Source of the DNA: Streptomyces sparsogenes | Lineage (GTDB): Bacteria > Actinomycetota > Actinomycetes > Streptomycetales > Streptomycetaceae | NCBI RefSeq assembly: GCF_001704635.1 | Contig: NZ_MAXF01000130.1 | Span: forward strand, 62,001-126,000 | DNA: 64,000 nucleotides | Direction of reading: 5' to 3' | Part shown: piece after piece, positions 42,630 to 50,768 of the stretch | Numbering within the stretch: the stretch's first letter is position 1 | How the letters are laid out: each line of letters starts with the position of its first letter | Program-made: the position numbers and the translations under genes | The notes under the pieces: generated by a model | What the model saw: the letters and a program-made list of their open reading frames with translations, nothing else | Database searches by the model: none | What the model was told of the DNA's origin: nothing

Positions 42630-43283
42630 TCACCCCTCCACCAGCACGACTTCCAGCGTTCGCGGGCCGTGCACGCCCTCCACCCGGTCCAGTTCGATGT
42701 CGCTGGTCGCCGACGGGCCGGAGATCCAGGTCAGCGGGCGCTCCGGGGCGAGCCGTTCCAGGGCCTGCGGTACGGAGTCCACCACCTGCTCGGGGACCTT
42801 GATGACACAGATGTGGTGGTCGGGCACCAGCGTGATGCGCCGGCGCCCCTGGTCCGGCCCCGCGTCCAGTACGACGGTCCCCGTCTCGGCCACGGCCACC
42901 GCGCAGCCCGTGACAACGCTGGAGACCGCGTCCAGGTCGTGCGGGGTCAGCTCCGGGGTGTCCGGGATCCGCGCCACCTCCTCCGGGTCCGTGGCCGACA
43001 GCCACTCGGCGGGCAGCCCCGGCGGCACGACCACGCTCGTCGCGCCGCGCCCCGCCAGCAGCCGGGCGATCAGGGCCGGCAGCCCGGCCGCGTCGGTGCG
43101 GTGGACGATCGCCCGGTAGTCCGCGAGGTTCTCCGCGAGCAGATCCACGGTCTGCTCGGTGGTCCGGTCCCCGTGCGCCCGCAGGTAGTCGCGGTCCACG
43201 GGGGCGTCGGAGGGGCGCTCCGTGCGGGGCACGTCCGCCAGCGCGCGGCGGACGCGGGCCAGCACCAGGTCTCGGCTGCTCAC
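42630..43283 (-). CDS. lutC: LutC, L-lactate utilisation protein
   Basis: A 217-residue DUF162/YkgG-type protein, third component of the LutABC L-lactate oxidation complex. Motifs: TVDLLAENLADYRAIVHR, CAVAVAETGTVVLDAGPDQGRR, PDHHICVIKVPEQVV and WISGPSATSDIELDRVEGVHGPRTLEVVLVE, where the last is the family hallmark. GTG 43283 overlaps the lutB stop by four bases. It is the last gene of the rhamnose arm on this strand. Confidence 0.93.
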   Translation of the reverse strand: MSSRDLVLARVRRALADVPRTERPSDAPVDRDYLRAHGDRTTEQTVDLLAENLADYRAIVHRTDAAGLPALIARLLAGRGATSVVVPPGLPAEWLSATDPEEVARIPDTPELTPHDLDAVSSVVTGCAVAVAETGTVVLDAGPDQGRRRITLVPDHHICVIKVPEQVVDSVPQALERLAPERPLTWISGPSATSDIELDRVEGVHGPRTLEVVLVEG

Positions 43284-44773
43284 GTCGTGCTCTTCCCCTC
43301 GCTCCGGTTCCCGTCGCCGTGTGTTCTCTGCCACCAGTCCCGGAACGGCTCGGCGGGCACGGCCGGCAGGTCCCGGGTGTCCGTCCACGCCCGCCCCGGC
43401 CCCGGCAGCCGGCGCGGATGGAAGCGGCGGGTACGGGAGGCGAGCCGCTGCCCGGCGCGCAGCACCCCCGGGTGGTCCAGGGCCCAGCGCGCCGCCCGCA
43501 TCGCGGCGCGCTCCGCCGCGTGCCCCTTGGCGGGCTTGATCACGGCCCGGGTCCCGCGCACCGACGCCGGGCCGCCCTCGACCACCCGCTCGCGCAGATG
43601 GACCAGGATCTCCGGGATGTCGATGGCGACCGGACACACCTCGTAGCACGCCCCGCACAGCGACGAGGCGTACGGCAGCGAGGCGTCCAGCTCGCTCTGC
43701 GTGCCGCGCAGCTGCGGGGTGAGGATCGCCCCGATCGGCCCCGGGTACGCCGACCCGTACGCATGGCCGCCCGCCCGCTCGTACACCGGGCACACATTGA
43801 GACACGCCGAGCAGCGGATGCAGCGCAGCGCCTGGCGCCCCACGGTGTCCGCGAGGGTGTCGGTGCGCCCGTTGTCGAGCAGGACCAGGTGGAAGACGCG
43901 CGGGCCGTCGCCGTCGGTGGTGCCGGTCCAGGTGGAGGTGTACGGGTTCATCCGCTCCGCCGTCGAGGAGCGGGGAAGGAGCTGGAGGAACACCTCCAGG
44001 TCCCGCCACGTCGGCACCACCTTCTCGATGCCCACCACGGAGATCAGCGTCTCGGGGAGGGTCAGGCACATCCGGCCGTTGCCCTCCGACTCCACGACCA
44101 CCAGCGTGCCGGTCTCGGCCACCATGAAGTTGGCGCCCGAGATGCCCACCTTGGCGTTCAGGAACTTCTCGCGCAGATGCAGCCGGGCCGCCTCCGCCAG
44201 GTCGGCCGGGGCGTCCGTCAGCCCCTCCGGGGCGGGGCGGCCCCAGCGGGCCATCCGGTGCGTGAAGATGTCGCGGATCTCGGTGCGGTTGCGGTGGATC
44301 GCGGGCACCAGGATGTGCGACGGCAGGTCGTCGCCGAGCTGCACGATCAGCTCGGCCAGATCGGTCTCGTACGCGCGGATGCCCGCCTCGGCGAGCGCGT
44401 CGTTCAGGCCGATCTCCTGCGTGGCCATCGACTTGACCTTGACCACCTCGCGCTCGCCGGTGGCCCGGACCAGCTCGGTGACGATCCGGTTGGCGTCCTC
44501 CGCGTCCGCCGCCCAGTGCACCTGGCCGCCCGCCGCCGTCACGGTGCTCTCCAGCCGCTCCAGGTAGTGGTCCAGGTGGCGCAGCGTACGGTCCTTGATC
44601 GCCGCGCCCGCGGCGCGCAGCCGCTCCCAGTCCGCCAGCTCGGCGACCGCCGCGGCGCGCTTGGCGCGGATCGTGTGGGTGGCGTGGCGCAGATTGGCGC
44701 GCAGCCGGGTGTTCTTCGTCGAGACGGCGGCCGCCTCGGGGAACGCGGGCATGCCCAGATAGGTGCCGGTCAC
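43280..44773 (-). CDS. lutB: LutB, iron-sulfur L-lactate utilisation protein
   Basis: A 497-residue protein with an N-terminal DUF162-like domain (KVKSMATQEIGLNDALAEAG, GANFMVAETGTLVVVESEGNGRM) and a C-terminal ferredoxin-like part with two 4Fe-4S motifs, CIRCSACLNVCPVY and CGACYEVCPV. With LutA and LutC it oxidises L-lactate to pyruvate. GTG 44773 overlaps the lutA stop by four bases. The extended C-terminus (RTRRFHPRRLPGPGRAW) is basic. Confidence 0.95.
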   Translation of the reverse strand: MTGTYLGMPAFPEAAAVSTKNTRLRANLRHATHTIRAKRAAAVAELADWERLRAAGAAIKDRTLRHLDHYLERLESTVTAAGGQVHWAADAEDANRIVTELVRATGEREVVKVKSMATQEIGLNDALAEAGIRAYETDLAELIVQLGDDLPSHILVPAIHRNRTEIRDIFTHRMARWGRPAPEGLTDAPADLAEAARLHLREKFLNAKVGISGANFMVAETGTLVVVESEGNGRMCLTLPETLISVVGIEKVVPTWRDLEVFLQLLPRSSTAERMNPYTSTWTGTTDGDGPRVFHLVLLDNGRTDTLADTVGRQALRCIRCSACLNVCPVYERAGGHAYGSAYPGPIGAILTPQLRGTQSELDASLPYASSLCGACYEVCPVAIDIPEILVHLRERVVEGGPASVRGTRAVIKPAKGHAAERAAMRAARWALDHPGVLRAGQRLASRTRRFHPRRLPGPGRAWTDTRDLPAVPAEPFRDWWQRTHGDGNRSEGKSTT

Positions 44774-45522
44774 CAGACGTCTCCTTCCGTGCTCGCCAGG
44801 ATCTCGGCGATGTGGACCGGGCGGACGGTCGAGCCCTGGCGGGCGAGTGTCCCGCCGATGTGCATCTGGCACGAGTTGTCGACCGTGCACACCGTCTCCG
44901 CCCCGGTCGCGGTGATGTTGCGCGCCTTGTCGGCGCCCATCGCGGCCGAGACGGCGGCGTTCTTCACGGCGAACGTGCCGCCGAAGCCGCAGCACTCCTC
45001 GGCGCCCGGCAGCTCCAGCAGCTCGAGCCCCTTGACCGCCGCCAGCAGCCTGCGCGGCCGGTCGCCCAGGCGCAGCATCCGCAGCCCGTGGCAGGTGGGG
45101 TGGTAGGTCACGGTGTGCGGGTAGTACGCGCCCACATCGGTCACCTTGAGCACGTCGGTGAGGAACTCGGTGAGCTCGTAGGTCTTGGGGACCGCCGCGG
45201 CGGCCAGCTCGGTCAGCTCCTGGCCCCGGCCCTCGGCGGCGGCCTTCGCCCCGATCCTCGGGTAGTTGTCGCGCACCATGGCGGCGCACGAGCCCGAAGG
45301 GGTGACCACGTAGTCGTAGTCCTGGAACGCGGCGGCGTAGCGGCGGACCAGGGGCTCGGTCTCATGGCGGTAGCCGGTGTTGAAGTGCGGCTGGCCGCAG
45401 CAGCTCTGCTCCGGCGGGAAACCCACCTCGACGCCCAGCCGCTCCAGCAGGGTGACGACGGCCCGGCCGGTGCGGGGATACAGCGTGTCGTTGACGCAGG
45501 TGATGAAGAGCGCTACGCGCAC
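44770..45522 (-). CDS. lutA: LutA, heterodisulfide reductase-like L-lactate utilisation protein
   Basis: A 250-residue protein with two CCG domains (EQSCCGQPHFNTGY and AEECCGFGGTFAVK) that bind iron-sulfur clusters, like the HdrB/GlpC group. VALFITCVNDTLYPRTGRA at the N-terminus is the LutA signature. GTG 45522 has GGAGGAACC upstream and overlaps the end of rhaB by ten bases, so lactate oxidation is wired directly into the rhamnose operon. Confidence 0.95.
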   Translation of the reverse strand: MRVALFITCVNDTLYPRTGRAVVTLLERLGVEVGFPPEQSCCGQPHFNTGYRHETEPLVRRYAAAFQDYDYVVTPSGSCAAMVRDNYPRIGAKAAAEGRGQELTELAAAAVPKTYELTEFLTDVLKVTDVGAYYPHTVTYHPTCHGLRMLRLGDRPRRLLAAVKGLELLELPGAEECCGFGGTFAVKNAAVSAAMGADKARNITATGAETVCTVDNSCQMHIGGTLARQGSTVRPVHIAEILASTEGDVW

Positions 45523-47039
45523 GGTTCCTCCTCCTGGTCCTCGGCGCGGCCGCCCTCCACGAGGGCGGCCGCCCGGGACCACGCTGCTTGATCACCCGAC
45601 GGCTCATACTGCCTCAGACGCTGGGTGCTGTGAAGCAGCTCCCGCAGGTCGGTGAGGCCACCGGTGAGCACGCCCGCGGTCCGGGCCTGGACCAGGACGT
45701 TGCCGAGCGCCGTGGCCTCCGCCGGGCCCGCGAGCACCGGCAGCCCGCAGGCGTCGGCGGTCAGCCGGCACAGCAGCTCGTTGTGCGCGCCGCCTCCGAC
45801 GATGTGCACGGTGCGGACCGTACGGCCGGAGAGGCGCCGGGCGTCCTCGATCGCGCGCCGGTGCGCGAGGGCGAGGGAGTCCAGCACGCAGCGGGTGGTC
45901 TCGGCGGGCGTGCGGGGGACCGGCCGGCCGGCGCGGCGGCAGGCCTCCGCGATGCGGTCGGGCATCCGGTCCGGGGCGATGAACTCCGGCGCCCCGGCGT
46001 CCACCACCGAGCGAAGGGGGGCGCACCGGGCCGCCTCGTCCAGGAGTGTCCGCAGGTCCTGGGGCCGGCCCTGGGCCTCCCAGGTGCGCAGGCACTCCTG
46101 GAGCATCCACAGGCCCATGATGTTGCGCAGATAGCGGACCGTGCCGTCCACGCCCAGCTCGTTGGTGAAGTTGGCCCGACGGCTCGCCTCGGTGAGGACC
46201 GGGGAGTCGAGCTCGAGACCGGCCAGGGACCAGGTGCCGGTGGCGATGTACGCGAAGTCGGGCGAGGTGGCGGGGACGCCGACGACGGCCGAGGCGGTGT
46301 CGTGGGAGCCCACGGCGGTGACGGGCACGGGCTCCCCGATCCCGGTCGCGGCCATCGCTTCCTCGCACAGCGTGCCCGCCGGGTCGCCGGGGTGGCGTAG
46401 GGGCGGGAACAGCGACAGGTCGATGCCGAGCGCGTCGGCGACCGTGCGGGACCAGGTGCGGGTGCGCGGGTCGATCAGCTGGGTGGTGGAGGCGTTGGTC
46501 AGCTCGGTGCCGGCCTCGCCCGTCAGCCAGTACGAGACCAGGTCCGGGATGAGCAGGAGGCGGCGGGCGGCGCCCAGGGCCGGGCTGCCCTGGGCGGCGG
46601 TGAGCTGGTAGATCGTGTTGAACGGGAGGTGCTGGAGGCCGGTGGCCGCGTACAGCTCCCGGGGCGCGAGGACGGCCGCGACCTTCTCCGCGGTGCCGTC
46701 GGTGCGGCTGTCGCGGTAGTGGACCGGGTTGCCGAGCAGCGCCCCGTCCTCGCCCAGGAGGCCGTAGTCCACGGCCCAGGTGTCGATGCCGATGCCGGCG
46801 AGGCGGCCGCCCTTGGCCCGCACGGCTGCCGCCGCGGCGCGCAGACCGTCCAGGACGCCCTGGTAGAGGGCGAGGACGTCCCAGTGCAGGGTGCCGGCCA
46901 CGCGGACCGGGCGGTTGGGGAAGCGGTGCGCCTCCTGGAGTTCGAGGGTGCCGGGGGCGACCGTGCCGACCATGACGCGGCCGCTCGACGCGCCCAGGTC
47001 TACGGCGGCGAAGCACTGGGGTGACGGTGTTGGGGGCAC
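45513..47039 (-). CDS. rhaB: L-rhamnulokinase
   Basis: A 508-residue FGGY-family kinase that phosphorylates L-rhamnulose. N-terminal AAVDLGASSGRVMVG is the ATP-binding phosphate-1 motif; GIGIDTWAVDYGLLGEDG, VGSHDTASAV, YIATGTWSLAGLEL and VHIVGGGAHNELLCRLTADACGLPV follow, all typical of RhaB. GTG 47039 has GAGG eight bases upstream. It lies between rhaEW and lutA; its stop overlaps the lutA start. The leader of this cistron holds a strong hairpin and a tandem repeat. Confidence 0.95.
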   Translation of the reverse strand: MPPTPSPQCFAAVDLGASSGRVMVGTVAPGTLELQEAHRFPNRPVRVAGTLHWDVLALYQGVLDGLRAAAAAVRAKGGRLAGIGIDTWAVDYGLLGEDGALLGNPVHYRDSRTDGTAEKVAAVLAPRELYAATGLQHLPFNTIYQLTAAQGSPALGAARRLLLIPDLVSYWLTGEAGTELTNASTTQLIDPRTRTWSRTVADALGIDLSLFPPLRHPGDPAGTLCEEAMAATGIGEPVPVTAVGSHDTASAVVGVPATSPDFAYIATGTWSLAGLELDSPVLTEASRRANFTNELGVDGTVRYLRNIMGLWMLQECLRTWEAQGRPQDLRTLLDEAARCAPLRSVVDAGAPEFIAPDRMPDRIAEACRRAGRPVPRTPAETTRCVLDSLALAHRRAIEDARRLSGRTVRTVHIVGGGAHNELLCRLTADACGLPVLAGPAEATALGNVLVQARTAGVLTGGLTDLRELLHSTQRLRQYEPSGDQAAWSRAAALVEGGRAEDQEEEPCA

Positions 47040-47078
47040 GGTGGGACCTCGTGGTGTGGTTGCTGTGCGCGGGGCGGA

Positions 47079-47162
47079 GGCCGGGGCGCGGGGGCCGGGG
47101 CGCGGGGGCCGGGGCGCGGGGGCCGGGGCAGGGGAGCCGGGGCAGGGGAGCCGGGGCGGGGG
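47079..47162. repeat. 14-bp tandem repeat, six copies, in the rhaEW-rhaB spacer
   Basis: Units of GGCCGGGGCGCGGG type start at 47079, 47093, 47107, 47121, 47135 and 47149; the first three are identical. The array occupies about half of the 175-base spacer. Confidence 0.9.
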
Positions 47163-47203
47163 CGGGGTGCGGGGGCAGGGCGCCACCCCCGCACCCCGCC
47201 CCC
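47158..47203 (-). terminator. 18-bp hairpin after rhaEW, inside the operon
   Basis: The arms 47158-47175 and 47186-47203 (GGGGGCGGGGTGCGGGGG and its inverse) pair perfectly over a ten-base loop, 12 bases downstream of the rhaEW stop. It could attenuate transcription into rhaB-lutABC or protect the upstream mRNA. Confidence 0.75.
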
Positions 47204-47214
47204 TCATGTGCGGG

Positions 47215-49260
47215 TCAGCGCAGGAAGGCCGCCGCAACCCCCGCGTCGACCGGCACATGCAGACCGGTGGTGTGCGTCAGGTCGCCGCCGGTCAGTGCGA
47301 AGACCGCGTTCGCCACGTGCTCCGGCAGCACCTCGCGCTTCAGGAGCGTGCGCTGGGCGTAGAACTTGCCCAGTTCCTCTTCGGGGACGCCGTAGGTGGC
47401 CGCCCGCTGCGCGCCCCAGCCGCCCGCGAAGATCCCCGACCCCTGGACGACCCCGTCGGGGTTCACACCGTTGACCCGGATGCCGTGACCGCCCAACTCG
47501 GCGGCGAGCAGGCGCACCTGGTGGGCCTGGTCGGCCTTGGTGGCGGAGTACGCGATGTTGTTCGGGCCCGCGAACACCGAGTTCTTGGAGGCGATGTAGA
47601 CGACGTCGCCGCCCATGTTCTGGTCGATCATGATGCGGGCCGCCTCCCGGGAGGCCAGGAAGCTGCCGCGCGCCATGATGTCGTGCTGGAGGTCCCAGTC
47701 CTCGGCGGTGGTTTCGAGGAGGGGTTTGGAGATGGAGATCCCCGCGTTGTTGACCAGGAGGTCCACGCCGCCGAAGGCCAACAGGGCCTGTTGGAAGGCC
47801 GCTTTGATCTCGTCTTCCGAGGTGATGTCCACGGTGACGGCGGTGGCCTTGTCCGGGCCGCCCAGGTCGGCGGCCACCGCCTCGGCGTTCTCCGCGTTGA
47901 TGTCCGCCACCACGACGCAGGCGCCCTCGGCCGCCAGACGGTGCGCGATCGCCTTGCCGATGCCCGAACCGGCGCCCGTGACCAGCGCGACGCGGGTCGC
48001 CAGCGGCTTGGGCTTCGGCATCCGCTGGAGCTTGGCCTCCTCCAGTGCCCAGTACTCGATGCGGAACTTCTCCGACTCCTCGATGGGGGAGTACCTGGAC
48101 ACGGCCTCGGCGCCGCGCATCACATTGATCGCGTTGACGTAGAACTCGCCCGCCACCCGGGCCGTCTGCTTGTCCTTGCCGTAGCTGAACATCCCCACGC
48201 CCGGGACCAGCACGATCGCCGGGTCGGCGCCGCGCATCGCGGGGGAGTCGGGGGTGGCGTGCCGCTCGTAGTACGCCCGGTAGTCCGCGCGGTATGCGGT
48301 GTGCAGCTCCCTGAGCCGGCCGATCGCCTCGTCGAGGGGCGCCGCGGGCGGGAGGTCGAGGACCAGCGGGCGGACCTTGGTGCGCAGGAAGTGGTCCGGG
48401 CAGGAGGTGCCGAGCGCGGCCAGGCGCGGGTGTTCGGCGCGGGAGACGAAGTCGAGGACGGCGTCGGAGTCGTTGTAATGGCCCACCTGCGGGCGGTCCG
48501 TGGAGGCGAGCCCCCGCAGGACGGGGGCCAGGGCGGCGGCGCGGGCCCGGCGTTCGGCCTCGGGGAGCGGCTCGTAGCCGGGGAGGACCGGGCCGAAGGG
48601 GTCCGCCTTGCCGCGCTCGGCGAGGAACCGCTCGGCCGTGCGGATGATGCGCAGGGAGTTGGCCTCGCACGCCTCGGAGGTGTCGCCCCAGGCGGTGATG
48701 CCGTGGCCGCCGAGGACGCAGCCGATCGCCTCGGGGTTGGCCTTCTTGATGGCGGCGATGTCCAGGCCGAGCTGGAACCCGGGGCGGCGCCACGGGACCC
48801 ACACCACCTGGTTGCCGAAACACTCCTTGGTGAGCGCCTCGCCGTCGGCGGCGCACGCGAGCGCGATGCCGGAGTCGGGGTGCAGGTGGTCGACATGGGC
48901 GGCGTCGACCAGGCCGTGCATGGCGGTGTCGATGGACGGCGCGGCGCCGCCCTTGCCGTGCAGGCAGAAGTCGAACGCGGCGACCATCTCGTCCTCGCGC
49001 TCCACCCCCGGGTAGACCTCGGTCAGTGCCCGCAACCGGTCCAGCCGCAGCGCGGCGAGACCCGCCTCGGTCAGGGTCCCCAGGTCGCCCCCGGAGCCCT
49101 TGACCCACATCAGCTCGACGTCCTGCCCGGTGACCGGGTCGGTCGCGGTCCCCTTGGCGGAGGTGTTCCCGCCTGCGTAGTTGGTGTTCCGGGGATCGGC
49201 TCCGAGGCGGTGCGAGCGCTGGAGCAGGGCGGCCGCTTCGGGGTGCGGTTCTGCGGTCAT
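47215..49260 (-). CDS. rhaEW: Bifunctional rhamnulose-1-phosphate aldolase / lactaldehyde dehydrogenase
   Basis: A 681-residue fusion. The N-terminal part (about 1-400) is a class II aldolase: NTNYAGGNTSAKG, LMWVKGSGGDLGTL, HVDHLHPDSGIALA (metal His residues) and CVLGGHGITAWGD. The C-terminal part (about 430-681) is a short-chain dehydrogenase: ALVTGAGSGIGKAIAH, LLVNNAGIS and the catalytic Tyr/Lys in IAYSATKADQAHQV. It splits L-rhamnulose-1-phosphate into dihydroxyacetone phosphate and lactaldehyde and oxidises the latter to lactate, as RhaEW of Bacillus. ATG 49260 has AAGGAG six bases upstream; a TnpB element begins right behind that site. Confidence 0.95.
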   Translation of the reverse strand: MTAEPHPEAAALLQRSHRLGADPRNTNYAGGNTSAKGTATDPVTGQDVELMWVKGSGGDLGTLTEAGLAALRLDRLRALTEVYPGVEREDEMVAAFDFCLHGKGGAAPSIDTAMHGLVDAAHVDHLHPDSGIALACAADGEALTKECFGNQVVWVPWRRPGFQLGLDIAAIKKANPEAIGCVLGGHGITAWGDTSEACEANSLRIIRTAERFLAERGKADPFGPVLPGYEPLPEAERRARAAALAPVLRGLASTDRPQVGHYNDSDAVLDFVSRAEHPRLAALGTSCPDHFLRTKVRPLVLDLPPAAPLDEAIGRLRELHTAYRADYRAYYERHATPDSPAMRGADPAIVLVPGVGMFSYGKDKQTARVAGEFYVNAINVMRGAEAVSRYSPIEESEKFRIEYWALEEAKLQRMPKPKPLATRVALVTGAGSGIGKAIAHRLAAEGACVVVADINAENAEAVAADLGGPDKATAVTVDITSEDEIKAAFQQALLAFGGVDLLVNNAGISISKPLLETTAEDWDLQHDIMARGSFLASREAARIMIDQNMGGDVVYIASKNSVFAGPNNIAYSATKADQAHQVRLLAAELGGHGIRVNGVNPDGVVQGSGIFAGGWGAQRAATYGVPEEELGKFYAQRTLLKREVLPEHVANAVFALTGGDLTHTTGLHVPVDAGVAAAFLR

Positions 49261-49275
49261 CTGATCTCCTTCGAG

Positions 49276-50655
49276 GAAATCCCGCCTTGCAGGGCGGGGA
49301 GGAATCGAGCCCCTGCCGAGCAGGGCAGGAAAGCCGGTTCGCCCCCAGGGCGGCCCGGCGCCGACCCGGCGCCTCCAACTGCCGCCGGGGAGTCACCAAC
49401 TGATGGCCTGGTATGTGAGCCGTGGAGGCCGTACAGGTGCGGCGGGCGTTCAAGTACCGCTTCTATCCGACCGATGCGCAGGCAGCCGAGCTGTCGCGCA
49501 CGTTCGGGTGTGTGCGGAAGGTCTACAACCTGGCCCTTGAGGCGCGCACGCAGGCGTGGACACTGCGACAGGAGCGGGTCAACTACAACGCCACCTCGGC
49601 GATGCTGACGGCGTGGAAGAAGACCGAGGAACTGGCGTATCTCAACGAGGTCTCCTCCGTCCCGCTCCAGCAGGCCCTGCGCCACCTCCAGACGGCCTTC
49701 ACCCACTTCTTCGCCAGGCGCGCCGGGTATCCGCGGTTCAAGTCGCGGAAGAAGTCCCGGAAGTCCGCCGAGTACACCACCAGCGCCTTCCGCTTCCGCG
49801 CCGGCGAGCTGACCTTGGCGAAGATGACGGAGCCGCTGGAGATCGTGTGGTCCCGCCCCCTTCCGAAGGGCGCGTCGCCGTCCACCGTGACCGTGTCGCA
49901 GGACTCGGCCGGACGCTGGCACGTGTCCCTGCTGTGCGAGGACCCCACCGTGGGGCCGCTCGCCCCAACGGATGCGGCGGTCGGCGTGGATGCCGGACTG
50001 GACCACCTGCTGACCCTCTCGACCGGGGAGAAGATCTCCAACCCCCGGCACGAGCGGCGCGACCGTACCCGCCTGGCCAGGGCCCAGCGGCACCTTGCCC
50101 GCAAGGCCCCGGGCGAGGGCGCGAACCGGGCCAAGGCGAGGCGGAAGGTCGCCCGTATCCATGCCCGCGTCGCCGACCGCAGGCGCGACACGCTGCACAA
50201 GATCACCACTCGGCTCGTTCGTGAGAACCAAACGATCGTGATCGAGGACCTCACCGTTCGGAACCTGCTGAAGAACGGCAAGCTCGCCCGCGCCATCTCC
50301 GACGCGGCGTGGAGCGAGTTCCGGAGCCTGCTGGAGTACAAGGCCCAGTGGTACGGCCGCGAGGTGATCGCGGTCGACCGCTGGTTCCCCTCCTCCAAGC
50401 TGTGCTCCGTGTGCGGCACCCTGCGGGACAAGCTGCCGCTGCACGTCCGTACCTGGACCTGCGACTGCGGCACGACCCACGACCGCGACGTGAACGCGGC
50501 ACGCAACATCCTGGCCGCCGGGCTGGCGGTATCGGCCTGTGGAGCCGGTGTAAGACCTCAACGGAGCACTCCGGGCGGGCAGTCGGCGACGAAGCAGGAA
50601 CCCCCACGGCGCGAGCCGTAGGAACCCCCTCCTTCAGGAGGGGGAGGAAGTCAAG
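49276..50655 (+). mobile_element. TnpB-only IS605/IS1341-type element inside the rhamnose operon
   Basis: The left end has a hairpin CCCGCC/GGCGGG (49281-49298) and a second, CCCTGC/GCAGGG (49311-49325). The right end has CCCCCTCCT/AGGAGGGGG (50625-50644) followed by GAAGTCAAG (50648-50656), the usual 3' border form of this family. Only tnpB is present; no tnpA lies nearby, so the element would need a helper for mobility. It is inserted opposite to the operon direction. Exact ends are inferred from hairpin positions. Confidence 0.7.
49422..50621 (+). CDS. tnpB: TnpB RNA-guided nuclease of an IS605/IS1341 element
   Basis: A 399-residue TnpB (OrfB). N-terminal RRAFKYRFYPTDAQAAELSRTFGCVRKVYN by its motif KYRFYPT is the usual start. 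The RuvC-like catalytic residues are all present: Asp in GVDAGLDHLL (near 190), Glu in IVIEDLTVRNLL (near 273) and Asp in THDRDVNAARNI (near 354). A zinc ribbon (CSVCG and CDCG) lies between the last two. TnpB proteins are guided by an omega-RNA made from the element's 3' end. GTG 49422 is used; GTG 49437 is an alternative. The frame is intact, suggesting recent or maintained activity. Confidence 0.93.
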   Translation: MEAVQVRRAFKYRFYPTDAQAAELSRTFGCVRKVYNLALEARTQAWTLRQERVNYNATSAMLTAWKKTEELAYLNEVSSVPLQQALRHLQTAFTHFFARRAGYPRFKSRKKSRKSAEYTTSAFRFRAGELTLAKMTEPLEIVWSRPLPKGASPSTVTVSQDSAGRWHVSLLCEDPTVGPLAPTDAAVGVDAGLDHLLTLSTGEKISNPRHERRDRTRLARAQRHLARKAPGEGANRAKARRKVARIHARVADRRRDTLHKITTRLVRENQTIVIEDLTVRNLLKNGKLARAISDAAWSEFRSLLEYKAQWYGREVIAVDRWFPSSKLCSVCGTLRDKLPLHVRTWTCDCGTTHDRDVNAARNILAAGLAVSACGAGVRPQRSTPGGQSATKQEPPRREP

Positions 50656-50676
50656 TTCTTCCCTCTGTGTGGTGGT
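50500..50676 (+). ncRNA. Candidate omega-RNA at the 3' end of tnpB
   Basis: By analogy with known TnpB systems, an omega-RNA scaffold spans the end of tnpB and the right-end hairpin (50625-50644), ending near 50655. The following 16-20 bases of host DNA (from 50656, beginning TTCTTCCCTCTGTG) would be its guide. The 5' limit is arbitrary; no promoter is identified. Confidence 0.4.
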
Positions 50677-50768
50677 GAAGTCGGCCGGTGTTCGGGGACC
50701 CGTTCCCGGGACCGCCGGGGCGGAGCCCCGCGCCGCGCGGCGGAGCGGCGGCGGAGGCGAGACACCCC

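Noticed and set aside
47158..47203. The GC hairpin after rhaEW as the end of the operon
   Set aside because: rhaB and lutABC follow in the same direction with tight overlaps and no clear new promoter, so complete termination is unlikely; it is treated as a possible attenuator.
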